This document shows positions 25,069 through 39,272 of a DNA stretch of 64,000 nucleotides, one piece after another (position 1 is the stretch's first letter; every line of letters begins with the position of its first letter). A model generated the notes under the pieces. It was not told where the DNA came from. It saw only the letters and a list, made by a program, of their open reading frames with translations, and did no database searches. This stretch comes from Echinometra lucunter (lineage: Eukaryota; Echinodermata; Echinoidea; Camarodonta; Echinometridae), in NCBI GenBank assembly GCA_029962745.1, contig JAPZVO010000024.1, forward strand, positions 256,044 through 320,043, written 5' to 3'. A program made the translations under genes and the position numbers.

Positions 25069-28000
25069 GGGGAGAAGAAATCTGGAAGCTGCATAAGGTC
25101 ACCATTTTTCGACACTCTGAATCTATTTCATTCATAATTGGCGAATCCTTGTTTATTCATTACTGCATGGTCGGTAGGTTCAGCATGGTCGTGATAAAAG
25201 AACTAGAAACTATTAAATAGAGAATAACTGTTCATGGTGCAATGCAATATTTTGTATTCACAGCAGACTCGAAATAAGTGCATAGTCATGGCCGTGAACA
25301 AAAATTAAAAAAAATATAATAAATGAAAACCACACATTAGATTTCTCACACACACACACACACACCTTCGGAATTTATCATTTATTTATTTCCACTTCCA
25401 ACAGTCACGGGCGGAGTCATGATTCGCTAACTTCCAGAGAGGGAGGGGGAGGGGGCGGACGGGAGAGAGGGAGGGGGGGAGAGGGGCGGCACATGTTTTA
25501 AAAGCCCTTCTAAATGTTATTAACTCTGGGTAGACCCATATGCCAGACTGCATTTTCTTGAAGAAGAAGGTGGGGGGGGGGCACTTGTCAGTTGTGCTTG
25601 AGAATCTGCCAATATCATTTGAGGCACATGCAGCCCTCTCTGTTTATTATTTTTTTTCTTCACATTTTCATTATCTTTATTTTATTTTTTAAAGAAGTCT
25701 AAGTCAGTGAATTATTCAAACTGCAACTGTATTCGGAATTTTTCAGCCCATTTTGATCTTTTACGTGCCGTATTTTCTTTAATACTAGTCTATTCCTTTC
25801 AGTGTTAATCAATTTCCTCCTGCTCTAGATTTATAGTTGATTAACTAATAAGCAAATCAACACTGATGATTTGGGAAAAAAGACAACAAAGTGATGAATG
25901 ACCACAAGTGTCCAATCTTAGCTAATAATTATTACCATTGTATCATTTTTGGAAAATAAAGCTTATAACTGAAGATCATAAACACAATGTCTTGACAATT
26001 AGCTATATTAGACAGGTCCTCATACCGGGGGGGGGGGGGGTGATTAGCCCATTCGTTAATACTACACACATGAGTCCACCTCAAAATGTGGGGGTGCATC
26101 CCCCATCCCCCCCCCCCCCCCCCCGCTATCTAGGCCCCTGCATGATGATCTTAATATTTTTGTTTCTGTTCTGATGGGATTAAGGGGAAAAAAGTACTTC
26201 AAAGAGATGACAGAAACCAGAACATTGATATTTATCATGAGGATTACTTCGCTACGTGACCAAATCCAGGTACCAGGCTACGCATAGATGGAATATGTCG
26301 AGACCAGCTCCGAGCGCAGGCCAGAGAAAAGGAGAAATCTTCGTAGCCTGACACATGCTTGCACTTAAATTCTCCAAAATAACATGTGAAACATTTGTCT
26401 TTGCGAATATTTGATCAAAATTAGATTTCTGCTGCTTCAGAGACAGCACCAGAAAAAAGGGAGAGTCCCTCCCAAGCCAAGAAAGGGAAAGAGGGTTTTT
26501 CCCCTACCTGACTGCGCACTGCACGCTAGTGACGTCATATTCGCCGCCACGTCAACACGACCTGGCACTGAACTTCTAATTCTCGAAGCGTTTTGTTAGG
26601 CTATAAATTCAAACAAGTTAGAAAAATCCCCAAACTTCAAGAGCTGTAATAGCATCATGAAAGATTATTCAAATATGAAACCAATTCTTTATAAATACTT
26701 ATATTTATAAATAATATGAAAATGCTCAATGAGGCAAGAAATCATAAATTTCTTGAAAACAAAATATTATTATTGAATGGGTTAGGAACATACACTAGAT
26801 AATCATGGCGTTAGTTTTATGCCAATCCTCACTTGTGCCCTGCAAGCTCCCACATAATACACAAACGCCATAACAATACCGCACCATTTGCATCTGTGTG
26901 TCTGTGTGTTTGTACTGTACTGATGGGTATGTATGATTCGTGTGTATAATGCGTGTGTGTGTGTTTGTGTGTGCGTGTGTATCAATGCAATCAATGAAGC
27001 AGGGACAAGAGAGAAGCTAGGGGCCGTCACCGCGTACGTACACTGAATACAACATGTCGGCTGGCCCAAGCTAACGTTGTACATTGCGGGGGTTCCCCTA
27101 ATACCATTCCCGCGTACTACTACTCGTCCGGCTGCAATAGTCTACTCGACTATTTTTTTTTCTGTTACACGATTTCATGTAATGCTTTCAGGATCTTTTA
27201 TAAGCCTTTGATTCGATCCAGTTTGGGACTTCTGACATCATTCAAGAGATAGGGGAATTACAGGGAATGTCAGATGGTGTCCAGCATTTATTTAAAGCTG
27301 TGAAAAGGTAGGACTATTTTGCATTCTTCTTCGAGGATTTAGTTGCACAAGTAAGCAAGCGTGGATATTGCATGCTTGCACTGTTCCATCATGTCGGTGT
27401 GCAAATTATTACCCCTATGTCCACGTCCACGCAGCCATTGTATAACTGTACCGCAATATAGTAGTAGACAGCATGCTTTCTTCTTGTACGTGCACAGTTT
27501 AATATGATATATTTTAAATTTGACGAATTTAAATTATTAATTAGTAATGATAGATAGATCTAACGTTACTGTGAAATATCCATTTTCAAATTCAAGGACA
27601 TAAGGTCTAGTCATAGCCCTAGATAGATTTAGAGAAAAATCACCTTATGTCATGTATGTTATGAAGTTAAATCATGTCCATCTTTATTCAGAAGCTTCCA
27701 TGCGAGTTTTTTGGAATGACAATAAGATCTTGACTTTAATACTGCCAACTTGGCAGTGCCAAGTAGCATGCAGGATCGACCGCAGGATCGACGACCACGA
27801 GTTTACAATGTACAAAAGCAGAGTTGTATAAATAATGACTGTATGATCTGACTACCAGTACCAGAATAAGAAATAAGAGATTTCTTTATGAAAACATGCG
27901 TTCCACTTCAGTTTTTGATGATAAATAATGTCAAATGATTAAGACTTTGAAAAGGACATGTAATGTAACTTCTCGTGCCGGATCTTTCCCTTACAATTTA

Positions 28001-29200
28001 TTACAGCGCTAGAAAAAAAAAAAAAAACATACATTAAGATATGGATGTATGGAAACATTTGATAGAAGTGACATCTCTTCAATTCAAGACTTCTCCAGTC
28101 CGATCTTTGCAATTTTTTGTTTGTAAATTTACGTTACATGTGATGAATGTTACCAATACAAAGTGATGAAATTGCCAAAAAATGCCTTGATTATAGAATT
28201 ACGCTTGCAAACTTAGTATTTATTGTATTCATCGTGTTTATTCAAGAATTGGAATTTCGTGGTAGTGACAGTGAAGTGCTACAACTAACCCATCTGGCCC
28301 TAAAATTGTGTAAATAAACCTCTTTTACTTCAATTAAGAGATAAAAATCAAGAAAATAATTTCAGAATTTGTCAATCTCAATTATTACAAGTAAATACAC
28401 TTTAACTTGATTCTACTTTTGGAATAAGGGTCTGCATTGACGCATATCTTACCACTAAGGTGTACATGTATGAAAGAAAATAAAGCATTTTAGGCTCGCC
28501 AATATGATACGGTGTGGATGTTCAAAATGAAACACATGACCCTATTTGGAATACGAAGCCAGTCCAAGGTATAATGTAATCTCCAGGCCTGGGTATCTGG
28601 TCTTGTCCCATAGGTTGCCAAGTGGGTGTATGATACTGAAAATGATTAAAATCGAAAGCATCACTATCGTTGTCATTTCCTCTGATCCATACCATAGTAC
28701 AGGAGAGCTACATTGTACATGAAAAGGTTGTCGAATGTATGCAGTTATGTACTAAAACTTTTCACCAACGTTAAATTGGGACCAAATAATTTTGACTTGG
28801 ACATAAGCATTGTCGAATGCAATGTAAAGTTTAGTCTACAAACACGAAACCTTTATTTACTCTTGATACATGTATATTCGTAAAACCTCGAGAAGGGCCG
28901 AACTTTTCCAATCCCCTCGGCCAGGAACATTGCCTATGGTAGTCTGAAAGTTCAGACACTCTTGAAACGCGTTCTGACAGGAGTTAGTGCCTGGAAACTA
29001 TCCATCTACCTCCGGAAGCAAACGCGAATATCCAAATCCACTGACTTTCACACAAATTTCACGGGTGAAGAAAACAAGGTCATGTGCCCATTGTTACGAC
29101 ACGCGAAAGAATCATTATTGACATATCCATGCAGCGAAGTGGGAAGCAAGTGACGCGTGACGCCCCCCCCCCCCCCCTCCCCGTGGTTGACATTTAAAAA
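23723..29200. other. Intergenic DNA, no supported gene
   Basis: AT-rich sequence with poly-C at 24136-24151, 24985-24998 and 26107-26123, poly-G at 26029-26040, (GA)n at 25011-25062, a G/A-rich block at 25437-25490 and (GT)n near 26950. A possible exon near 27208-27311 is discussed separately. Other ORFs lack domain or splice support. Confidence 0.5.
25011..25062. repeat. (GA)n microsatellite
   Basis: About 26 perfect GA units follow a C13-A13 junction. The mixed tract C(n)A(n)(GA)n is typical of this genome's simple repeats. Confidence 0.95.
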
Positions 29201-29207
29201 GCCCATA

Positions 29208-29371
29208 GGGTCCCGTTGCATAAAACTTACCACTTGGTAACTTTGCCATCAATGGTAACGTACATATGTACATGGAAACCTTGAATTTGATTGGCTACTG
29301 AGCAACATTACCACATGTAGTTACCATAGATGACAGTTACCATTAAAGGTAAGTTTTATGCAACGGGGCCC
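29208..29371. mobile_element. GTTGCATAAAACTTACC MITE, copy 1
   Basis: GGGTCCCGTTGCATAAAACTTACC at the left mirrors GGTAAGTTTTATGCAACGGGGCCC at the right. The interior has CTTGAATTTGATTGGCT. Copies 2 and 3 are at 62701-63271 and 63373-63529. Confidence 0.85.
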
Positions 29372-29499
29372 AGATCGAAAATGTAATACAATTTGAAATG
29401 TTGATGAAGCGTGCTGCCCTGTCCGGATACATAACGCCCCGACCCCCCTCCCTATATCGAGGGACCCCCCCCCCCCCCTAAATTTAGTCGGGAGATTTC

Positions 29500-29740
29500 G
29501 ATGTGACCGATTCTTTAGAAGCTTGAGCTTTGGGTTAGGTGAAAAAAAAAGTTGTGAGCTTTCTCATTCTTTCCATGTCAATTAGGAAGAATATCAAAGT
29601 AAAACGTCCCATACTAGGATGCATTGCCCTTCAAAGGCCCCTATTGAAATAATTATGACAAGAAAAAGCTGAAAAGTTCGGGCGTAATATTCATATCAGA
29701 TTTGTTGTGTGGTCCCATATAGACATTCCTTTGTGGAGTG
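29500..29740. repeat. Diverged interspersed repeat, copy 1
   Basis: The segment aligns loosely with 42990-43200: shared blocks are GAGCTTTCT.ATTCTT, GGAAGAATATC, ATATTCATAT/ATATTCGTGT and GTCCCAT. No ends or coding capacity are recognised. Confidence 0.4.
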
Positions 29741-29761
29741 CGAGTATCTTTGGGGGAAAGT

Positions 29762-30161
29762 AAAGGTGCTTTCACACCTACCTGATCAAGAAAAATACCT
29801 GTAAACTACATGAACTTTTTCAGGCCCTAAAATACCCAGTAATTATTTCATGCTTTCACACCTACCTGAAACAGACCTTCACACGAAAGTTCTAGTACTT
29901 AAAGGCATGTGCATAAGGTCCATAGAAGTTCTCGTAATTAGCTTTCACATTACAAATATCATGAAATATCCCTGCGACCTTGGAGAAAATACCTGGAACT
30001 AGAAAAAGTACCTACTAAACTTCAGGTATTTTTCTTTGGGGATATTACTAGAACTTTTGTTTCACACTGGCAAAATACCTGGTATTTTCTGATCGGAGTA
30101 GAATACTGGATCAGAAAATACCAGGTATTTTTCCTGATCGGGTAGGTGTGAAAGCGCCTTA
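29762..30161. mobile_element. 0.4-kb MITE with GGTGCTTTCACACCTACC ends
   Basis: The left TAAAGGTGCTTTCACACCTACCTGATCA and right TGATCGGGTAGGTGTGAAAGCGCCTTA are inverted repeats. Internal sub-palindromes carry AAAATACCTGGTATTTT. The flanking TAA/TTAA may be target-derived. Non-coding. Confidence 0.82.
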
Positions 30162-33100
30162 AGTGAATTTCTTATCTATGCGATAATCTCCAAATCTCAC
30201 ACTAGACACTTTTGTTATACAACTAATCCAACTCTCCCAGTTGCTTTGCAATTGTTTCTTTCACATTATGATCGCATGACCAGAACTCCAGTTTATCTTT
30301 AACCCTTGAAATCTGTCCTCACATATGCAACCAAACCACACAAATCAACTCGCCCGCAAGGCTCAGGCCAAATTTATCTTTAGGGGAATATTCCCCAAAC
30401 TCCTCGTGGCCAGCTTATCCTTGCCCCTATTTTTGCCAATTGCTTGACATGCCACATAATCGCGAAATTGTCTCTCTGTTTACTTATAAGGTACTATATG
30501 TTTGTTTTCTGCCCGGGAAAGGAAATCAAATAAAAAACGCACCGTCACGTGTGGCCTTAGGCAAAGTCAACAGTCCCGACTGAAATTCTAAAGGGTTGAG
30601 CTAAAAATACAATAAACCTTTATTGCTGTTTGAATTTCTTTTCATATTTTTCTTCTACCGGTCTGAAGTTCGATGAGAGCTCAATACGTAACAGTAAACA
30701 TTGCTTGCAGTGGCACGGTGCATGATTTCGTGCATTAAAGATGCATCGATTGAGTGTGGGTGTGGATTCGTAACCAAGGTTTCGGAATCTGAACAATGGT
30801 TTGACATTTTCCTTCTCATTCTCACCTGGGGAAAGAATTATACTGAGATGGTGATAAGAAAATTAACAAAGCTGAAGGATGAAATTATAATGACTTGCTA
30901 AAAGACTTTGCATGCAGTGAAGCGAAGACTTGCATTCAAAGATTTAAAACATATACCCTAACCATACCCTAACATATTGTATGCGGAAGATTGCCTATTT
31001 TCTGTACATGAGAGGAGTAGCAAGGACGTGCACAATTTGTTTTTCAGGAGAGGGGGGGGGGGGGCGTGGGAGAATATAACAAAATTTGCAAAGGGAATAC
31101 ACAAGCGGGGGGGGGGGGTGGGCTTTGCATTTTTGCAAGTGAAATTGAACGATGGTGCACACTGGGTGGATTTTTTTTTATAACTTTCAATAAAAAAGGT
31201 AAGGTTTGAAATTTCTGGGGGTACCTACCCCCTCTGCCTCCACCAAGCTTCGTACAGCCATGAGAGAAAGATCCATATGATTTGAGTCTCTTGGGAGCCG
31301 AGAACGAATCAACTCCATTATACGACTCGAACCTTACTCCTTTCTGTCTCTCTGCTGATAACGCAGCACACCATTATGAGGGAATTAGGATTCGACGATG
31401 AAAATTGTGATGACATGTCTGGAGTAGCGTAGGTCCAGCCACTGGTAGAAGTTGGGGGCCTGATAATTTGGCGGGGGGGGGGGGGGCGCTGGTACAGGAT
31501 TTGTTTGGTAAATCGTCTGTTTGGAGCCAGAAGGGCCCGAAAAGTCTGAATGAACTGAGTTAATGCCCTTCTTGCTCTAAACAGTCGAAATGAAGTATGA
31601 AACGGAGCAAGCCACAGAAGGTTTTGGAGTGGTATATCTTTTAAACCTCCTACTCTCTCTCTCTCTCTCTTTCTTTCTTTTTCTCCATGCGATAGAGAGG
31701 GGGTGCACGTAACCCCTTAAGTCCCTTTCTGCACCTGTAACTATTTCACTGACCACAGTGTACATCTGGATACTGGCTTAAATTACATTGTATGTGTTTG
31801 GAGAGTTCACCTAATCGAAAGAGAAGTTTCCGATAGACGGCTGATCCGAGTGGAAGTACATGTAGCCATATACCAGGCAAGTTCTGATACCCTACGACCT
31901 CGCCGAATATACACCCTCTAGTCTAGACTAGGTTTTATTGCTGATAGAAAGTGAAGTAGGATTGGATACAGTGTTTTATAACTTGGGAAATTTGGACCTT
32001 TAATCCCCCTCCCCCGAGGAATAAGCCGTCTACTCTTGACGATGATTTAGGGTAGGTTTTGTTTTTTCCTAGTTTGCCCCCAATTTCCGTAATAAGAAAA
32101 AAAAATTGTTTGGTCTAAATTCTGGAAAGAGGTGCACATTCTTAGCTGTGTATAAATGTACATGTATGCCAGTTGGGATGAAAAAAGGGGGGCTTGGGTT
32201 GGTTGTTCCCCACCCCTAAATTCATCCCGAAGGTTTAATAATACAGGATGCGATGTGCTTATGTTTCAGGAAAAGTGTGTTATTGAATCTTACACTTTTG
32301 CCTATAGTCTACACCAAAGAAAATAGTATCTCACCTACGTCAACAAACAGGCTTGGTTCGCTCGTCTGATTGGTGATGTAACGTCGAAAGTTAGTGAAAA
32401 CATGGGCCCTAGGATCCATGGTGAAAAAAGGAAGTAAAAAGAATAAAAAGGAGAAGATGAGTACAGAGGCAGAGAGAGAGAGAGAGAGAGAGAAAGAGAG
32501 GGGACGGGACAATGTTGTCATAATTATCATCATCATCATCATCATCATCATTATCATAATCATCATCATCATCATTATCATCATCATTATCGTTATCATT
32601 AGCGATCTTGTCGTGTTGAAGGCTGGTTTTCTTTTATTTTGATCCCCAGAGATTTAGATTAGCCACTCCCATTTCCTGATGTTTGGGGAATACCCTTTCT
32701 GGAAATCGTAGGTGTACGCCCCTTGCTTTGCTGTCTCAGCTCATTGTACAGTATTCTGTACATAATGCGTGCTCTGAAACATGCAAGAGTACGTGACCTG
32801 TACAGTTGGAATGGAAACGTTGTGTCCCAGCATAATCCAATAAGAATCGCACATTTATACAGGCGATTATTTCATGTACAGTATGAAGGGGTAGACAACA
32901 CGACAAGGTATATTTACAGTATGAAGCCATGATCGAAATAAAATACCATTCATCAACATACACAGCTGCCAAAGAGTAGTCTGCGAAGGCAGACTTTATG
33001 TGCACTTGTGGAAGGGAAAACACCTTTTTATGATATGGGTAGCATTTACATGTATTTCACTAAATCAGTCAAGACAGTTTTGCAGATAAACATAGATATA

Positions 33101-35239
33101 GCAGAACTGTTTTCCATCGTATAGTGACAGTTCTGTAAAACAAAAAATTATGAATGACATGTATACATGTAAGTAACTGCTAGTACATCTAAATATAAAG
33201 CTAATCGAAAAATAATTCTTTATAAATCAAATGTACCATTAATACATGTAGCATTGTTCAATATTGTACCAAGCTGAATCTTCATGAAACGTTGGGGGGG
33301 GGGGGGGGGTGCACCAGTGCAAGCCACTGCAATATGATACGATTGAAAACTATAAAAGCGGCTGTTACCGCAGACTATGGCATAGTGACGTAGCTTAGGG
33401 ACTTGCCCGTTCAAGTGTATTGTAAGTGTGGCTGGGCTGTCACGGTATCAACAACATTCATCAGAACTGGCTGTTAGCTGCGTCATATTTTCGTTTGATT
33501 CAATATTCAACTGTTTAGAGCCCTAAAGACTTTAACCCACACACTTTAACTCAGAGATACAGGTAATACATTCTCACCCTCAACCAACAATTTAGAAAGT
33601 AAGGGAAATCAGACCTCGTTAGCAAGTTGTTATAAAAGAACATTTATATTTAAAAAAATAAAGCAGAACAATTAGAGAACAGATTTTGTTAAAGTTGATT
33701 AAAATCAATTATTGTTGAAAAAGTACCCCAAAGAAAGAAAGAAGGGAAAAAAGCAAGACGTTTTGTAAGTTGAGATCAGAATATTTTGATATTTCAAATG
33801 GTAAGACTCCTCCTCCCCCCCCCCCCCCCCAAAAAAATGATACAATATACAATTTCCCTAAATTCTATAGGAGAGCAGGATTTTATTTCATTGAAGAGGG
33901 GGGGGGGGGGTGGCGACATAACAGGAGGATGTGGGAGGGTTGAGGGAAGTAAAGTTTAGTAATCACATGTGTTTTAATAGTATAATGGTAAGGTCCCCCC
34001 TCCCCCCCCCCCCCCGAATACGGGTTTACTAATTTTCAATAGTTTGCAGGCTTGGCACAGTTGTTCGTGCACAAACAGTGGGTCTGAACTGTTAGGCCAG
34101 GGACATGCTAGTACATACATTGTAGTTAGACTGTAGACTACGGGTTCTTTACAAGGGTCTTGTCATTTACATGTACATGTAGCTAAAGTTAGGTTTAGCT
34201 CAAGGTTTTATGGAGTTTCGATAAGTGTGAAAACGAGTCTATACCTGTAGACTACTGCCTCTCAGTCCCATCGATATAGTATACGAGATAGAGCCCGATA
34301 CAAATGACCTTTCGGTCGCTCTCTCGATACGTTTGCATGGTATTCCTCCCCCACACCTTTCTCCTGTCTTTTCCGTTTCTATCCTGTCATCTGTTTTCCG
34401 CTATTGATGCTGGTCTACTATTCTGAGGTCGCGTCTTCCTATTGTTGAAAGCTGCCAAGCGAATTGTGATGAATTTCCTGACTGCGCTGATTGCAAGGTT
34501 AAAAAAATGTGTTATATCGCAGACGTATGTAAAATACACGTGAGTCTGCATGTGCATATTTATTATGCATTATTATTGTATGCAATATGCTAGATCACGA
34601 TAAATGCTCTCGTTTTCGTAATAATCCAGTACCTCGTTGGTGACGAAAAAAAGGGGAAAGTGTGATAGAGGGGGGGGGGGGGGGGGGGATGGGGTGCAGG
34701 ATGTGAGGGTGCCCTACTTTGATTTTGTTTATTCCCTCCCGTTTCGAGGATGGATTGTTTGTTTCTTAATTTGTATCTCGGGGGGGGGGGGGGGGGGGGT
34801 TTGGATAAAAGCTCTCATGACATAATAGAGTCTCCCTGGGTTTTCCTTGCGACCCTTCGACTTCAAAATACCTGATCTGCCTCAGTCTACGGTTTCGCAA
34901 TATGCACATTACGATAACACATGTTATGTGTAATGGGATATTGCCAATACACGTTAGCCTCGTTATAGTTACATACATGTATATTAGATATTGCGAAATA
35001 TGATTTATGAATACATGAATATTGTGCAATTTTGACTTTATGAAACTAACTACAGAAACCTGTCGGTCTTTCTTCGAAAGCCATTTTCCTCTTTCAATTT
35101 TCTTTTGGTAAATTTCCAGGAAACTGAAATGATGATGTAACTATCCGATGTCGCATTTGGCAGGGGTTTGATGAAGGGGGTGGGGGGGGGGCAGGGGCGG
35201 TCTAATTGCGACAAAGCTGGCTGTAGGTTTATGATTTAT

Positions 35240-35455
35240 AATTTTATGAGTTACTCTTGTTTATTCTCCTGCATATTGTTTATAGTTTGTTGTGTTTGTA
35301 TATATTTTCTTTTTGTATAATTATGTTCAGTTTTATTCCTGTAAATTTTGATTTGATATTGTTTTTAATTGTGGACCCCTTTGAAAATCAACTTCTGTTG
35401 AGAGGGCTATCCAACCTTTTTGAGGAAATAAATGAATAAATAAATAAAATAAAAG
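35240..35455 (+). mobile_element. Decayed LINE 3' tail
   Basis: A T-rich 3' UTR-like stretch is followed by GTGGACCCCTTTGAAAATC..GAGAGGGCTATCC and an (AAAT)n tail. It parallels the tails at 1-252 and 44990-45110. Confidence 0.4.
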
Positions 35456-36664
35456 AAAACAGTTGTGAGCATATTTGGATACAGTGCTGTGGTATACTAT
35501 TGTGTGTGTCGGACGTCTACTCAAGAAAGCAGAGCCCTTGATGAGAAAGTCTACAGGGAACAGCGCCCCCTCTCCCCTTTCCCCCTTTTCATCGGCCGAG
35601 ATTATTCACAAATCTAATCATTCTTATCTTGTCGAATCTCGTGATGTAAATGTATTTCGAATCCTGTGACTGAATTTAATGAGTGATCAATATCATCGGA
35701 AAACGGAGCTAAAAATGTGTCTGCAGTACATCAGCGTAAATCCCGGGGGATGCGTGTATACACATCCCCCTACATTTTGGAGAGGGGGAGGTGTGTATTG
35801 ATATACCACCCCCCCCCCCCCCACACACACACACACACACACACTCACACAAACGCTTTTTAAAAGAAGAAATATCTTAATCAATAGTTTAAATCTTTAG
35901 ATAAATTTGTTTCGAACCGGGTTTCGAACGACGGTAATGTAGCAGTAAAATGTCAGCAAAATATTTCTATCACCCCCCCCCCCCCCCCCCCCTCTTCTCG
36001 ACTCCTCGAAACGGATTTACGGCCGGTGGCTCAGTAAGCGTTAGAGGGAATTTTCTTCAGAATGTAGCATGCTCCATTATCATCATATCACATTCGATAA
36101 CGTACAATGGAATAAACGTGTACATTCGTCTACCTGGCCTGGCCTGCATGGCTTTGCGAAACGGAAAGTATCCAGTATGTTCCGAGCGCTTCCGCGCATG
36201 AGCGTAACCCTCGGCTAAAGGTGATTACCCGTTTCTAGTCTTGGCGTCCAGACAGCTTTTAAGACTAGGCAAGCATAAGTGCAAAAAAACTAGAAATAAG
36301 ACTTGTTTGATGTGTGATTTTCAGTTTGAACGATGACGGATTTCTATTTGTTTGTATGTTTGCTTTGGTTTATTCCCTCGTCTAGTTTCTGATTAATTTC
36401 ACCTTTACTTCCTTAAGAATTATAGAATATTATAACGGAAAGAATACTTACATGTACCTACAAACATTCTACACGTAGCTATTGATGCTGTAATCTGCAC
36501 GAAGGGAATAAGCTTTTATCAAGAAGCAAGAGAAAAAAAATCCCCTAAAAATCTTTGTTATTTCTTTTTATTGATTTATTAATTTATGTTTTATATATCA
36601 ATTTGAATTTACGTGTATTTACTGGAAATTGTGAGAGCAAAACCGAAGGGTATACACGTAACAA

Positions 36665-36708
<44 letters not shown>

Positions 36709-37156
36709 TGACTGAAGTTTTGGAATAAGATTACTATGTCGTATTTTTAAAAAATAGTTCCTCTCGTAATACTCTCGTAAAACATTAATAAATATAAATT
36801 TAGTTTAATACTTGGCACCGAACTCTGAACATTTGTCGTCCAATATGCTTGCATATGTACGCCTCATCAAATAACTTTTTACATGAGAGAGCACCAACGT
36901 GTTAAATCTTTAAACAACAAGGGTCTGTTATACCACCCTATATTAGCTGCTAGCATTCGTGCAGTTAAGCGTGAAACAATTCAACTATGACGTCAACAAT
37001 ATCCCCAACCTGATATAAAGGGATTATAATTATATATGGGGGGAAAAAAACCGCTGAATCATGAATGTGTTATGAGTCTCCCATGCCACATGTTTTCTTA
37101 CTCGCACATCATTGTAAAATGTAAACCACATGTACCCAGAATGAGATATCATATTG

Positions 37157-37461
37157 ATAATGATGATGATAATTGTAATATCAATAACAGTAATAATGAT
37201 AATGGTGGCGATGATGATGATGATGATAATGATAATAATAATGATAATAATAGTAATAATGATAATAATACTAATGATAATAATGATAATAGTTATAATG
37301 ATAATAATAATAGTGATGATACACAGTAGAAATGCTGTTTAAAAGGTTGTTTAAAACTTATACAACCCGTTTAATATTTAAACAAAATACAACTGTTTGC
37401 ATTTTAAACAGCGTTTTCACTGTGTAATAATGATGATAATGTAATAATAATGATGATAATG

Positions 37462-37537
<76 letters not shown>

Positions 37538-37556
37538 TAATAATGATAATGATAAT
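37157..37556. repeat. (GAT)n / (AAT)n microsatellite pair
   Basis: Two trinucleotide blocks (37157-37325 and 37425-37556) are separated by about 100 bp that itself contains an inverted pair, GCTGTTTAAAA..TTTTAAACAGC. The second block holds about 25 consecutive AAT units. Confidence 0.9.
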
Positions 37557-37751
37557 GAATGATGAAAATTGTAATCATATGTTTTGTTTCCCAAAGTGGC
37601 CTCTGACTTCAGTGTTGTTCTGTTCGCCCAAAGGGTCCTGCAATCATAATTTATTTTAGGCGACAGTTGTAGCTCGATGCATGTAAGAAATAAATCCCTC
37701 CAGCTCCAGGTACTCACTTACTACACCTGGATCAAGTCTGGCGAACGTAGA

Positions 37752-38166
37752 TTAACCCATTCGTGACAGGATTGATTTAAAGCCTAATTTGATCAGCTTT
37801 TATTCGTCAAGTTGGCAACACAACATTTTTATTTTATTGCTACATTTTTCCTATAAAACGTCATGTATCTGAAATGAATATAAATTGACAGAAATTACGA
37901 TGAGAAGTCAAAAAGTTGCCAATTTGCAGGGGAAAACGGTGATTTTAAACTTTCTATCACATTGCCAATTTAAGGATTTTAATGCTTATTTTCCTTTAAA
38001 AAATTTTCAGCATCAAACAACGAATATTGACGCAACCAAAATGGGCACAGTTTGTGTAGATTTTTTTGCTCTTTCTGCTCATGTATTTGGTATGATTTTT
38101 AGGGCTTTGCATCAAAAGATATTAGGACAAACCACAAAATGTGGACCTCTTTCACGGATGGATTAA
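37752..38166. mobile_element. piggyBac-like MITE, copy 1
   Basis: The element is bounded by TTAA on both sides, with ends CCCATTCGTGACAG and (inverted) CC(A)ATCCGTGAAAG. TTAA targets and CCC-starting ends are the piggyBac signature. Copies 2 and 3 lie inverted at 49102-49518 and 51085-51500, and a diverged copy starts at 63726. A 93-codon frame here is also open in copy 2 but stopped in copy 3, so it is probably not a gene. Confidence 0.88.
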
Positions 38167-39063
38167 TGTCTAGCCAAAGACGTTAGTGCTGCAACATTGT
38201 CTTCTTTTCACTGGTTAGGTTACAATCTATGACGTAAGATATACATGTAACTAATGATGTAACATACCAGTTTATAACTCTATATGCGCGTATGTTGCTA
38301 TCATGATAGCACCTGAATCGTTGATTGTTAGATAAGCAATGATATTTATGTTAAAATATTGCCTTTATGTTTGTAAATTCCAAAGTAAATCCCCTAATTT
38401 TGAAGATTTTTTTCTCTCTCTCTCTCTCTCTCGGAATCTAACAAGGATTTAGAATACTTTATAGCTTAGAGAGAGAGAAAAAAACTTTCTTTACATTTCA
38501 CAATGTGCAGAATTGATTTCGACGATTAATAGATTTGATTTTCTTTGCATTTTCTTCATGCTGTGTGGTGCAATTATGTACATATTTTTGTCTTGATTCT
38601 GTAGTTGTTGTTCGTGAATTTGACTAATAAAAAATAAAATAAAAAAAAAACTGGCTGTGATCACATTCACGCAGTTTTAGATCTTTATGCCGCATGAATC
38701 AGGGGAATCATTCAACCATTATCTTGATTATCAGATTATATGGGAAGTTATTTTGAGTCAAACTTGAATCGAGATTCGATTTAGCGGCTTTTTACGCAGC
38801 TTCAGCCCGCACCCATTTTGCCAAATCTCTTTAATGTTTGTAGTACAAAAGTACCGGAACGCGAGTCTGAAGCATAGATTTGGGGGGGGGGGGGGGGTGG
38901 AGGGGGCACGATGAAAGAAGAAGGGCATATTAAATGAGATTGAGGGAGAAAACTATAATGAGAGGGGAGGGGCTAGAGGACGGTGAGAAAACAGGTTGAA
39001 TGCCAAAAGTCTTGCACTATCTTTCTCAGTATTTTCTTACTGTTGAATTGAATTGATATATCT

Positions 39064-39122
<59 letters not shown>

Positions 39123-39240
39123 ACAGGTCAGACGGATCTCTTCACGGGAGACGCTTTTCAAGTGGCGAAACATTCATGTACAGAAGATAACGAAAAACAC
39201 TGCCGCGAATAGTGTAAACACCTGCCTTGCGTTCAAGTGT
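38167..39240. other. Upstream flank of the Bcl-3-like gene
   Basis: No coding sequence is supported. It holds short (CT)n near 38413, a poly-G at 38881-38897 and a perfect (CT)n tract at 39073-39113. The CT/GA tract is about 360 bp from the start codon and could be part of the promoter region. Confidence 0.5.
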
Positions 39241-39272
39241 GTGAGTGTGTGTCTCACATTGTTTATATCATC

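Larger units (their letters stand above)
30162..37750. other. Intergenic DNA rich in G/C homopolymers and microsatellites
   Basis: No supported gene. It contains poly-G near 31058, 31109, 31475, 33293, 33898, 34671, 34781 and 35178, and poly-C near 33815, 33999, 35808 and 35973. It also has (GA)n at 32473-32500, (ATC)n at 32524-32600, (CT)n at 36668-36706 and (GAT)/(AAT)n at 37157-37325 and 37425-37556. A LINE tail is at 35240-35455. Confidence 0.55.
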
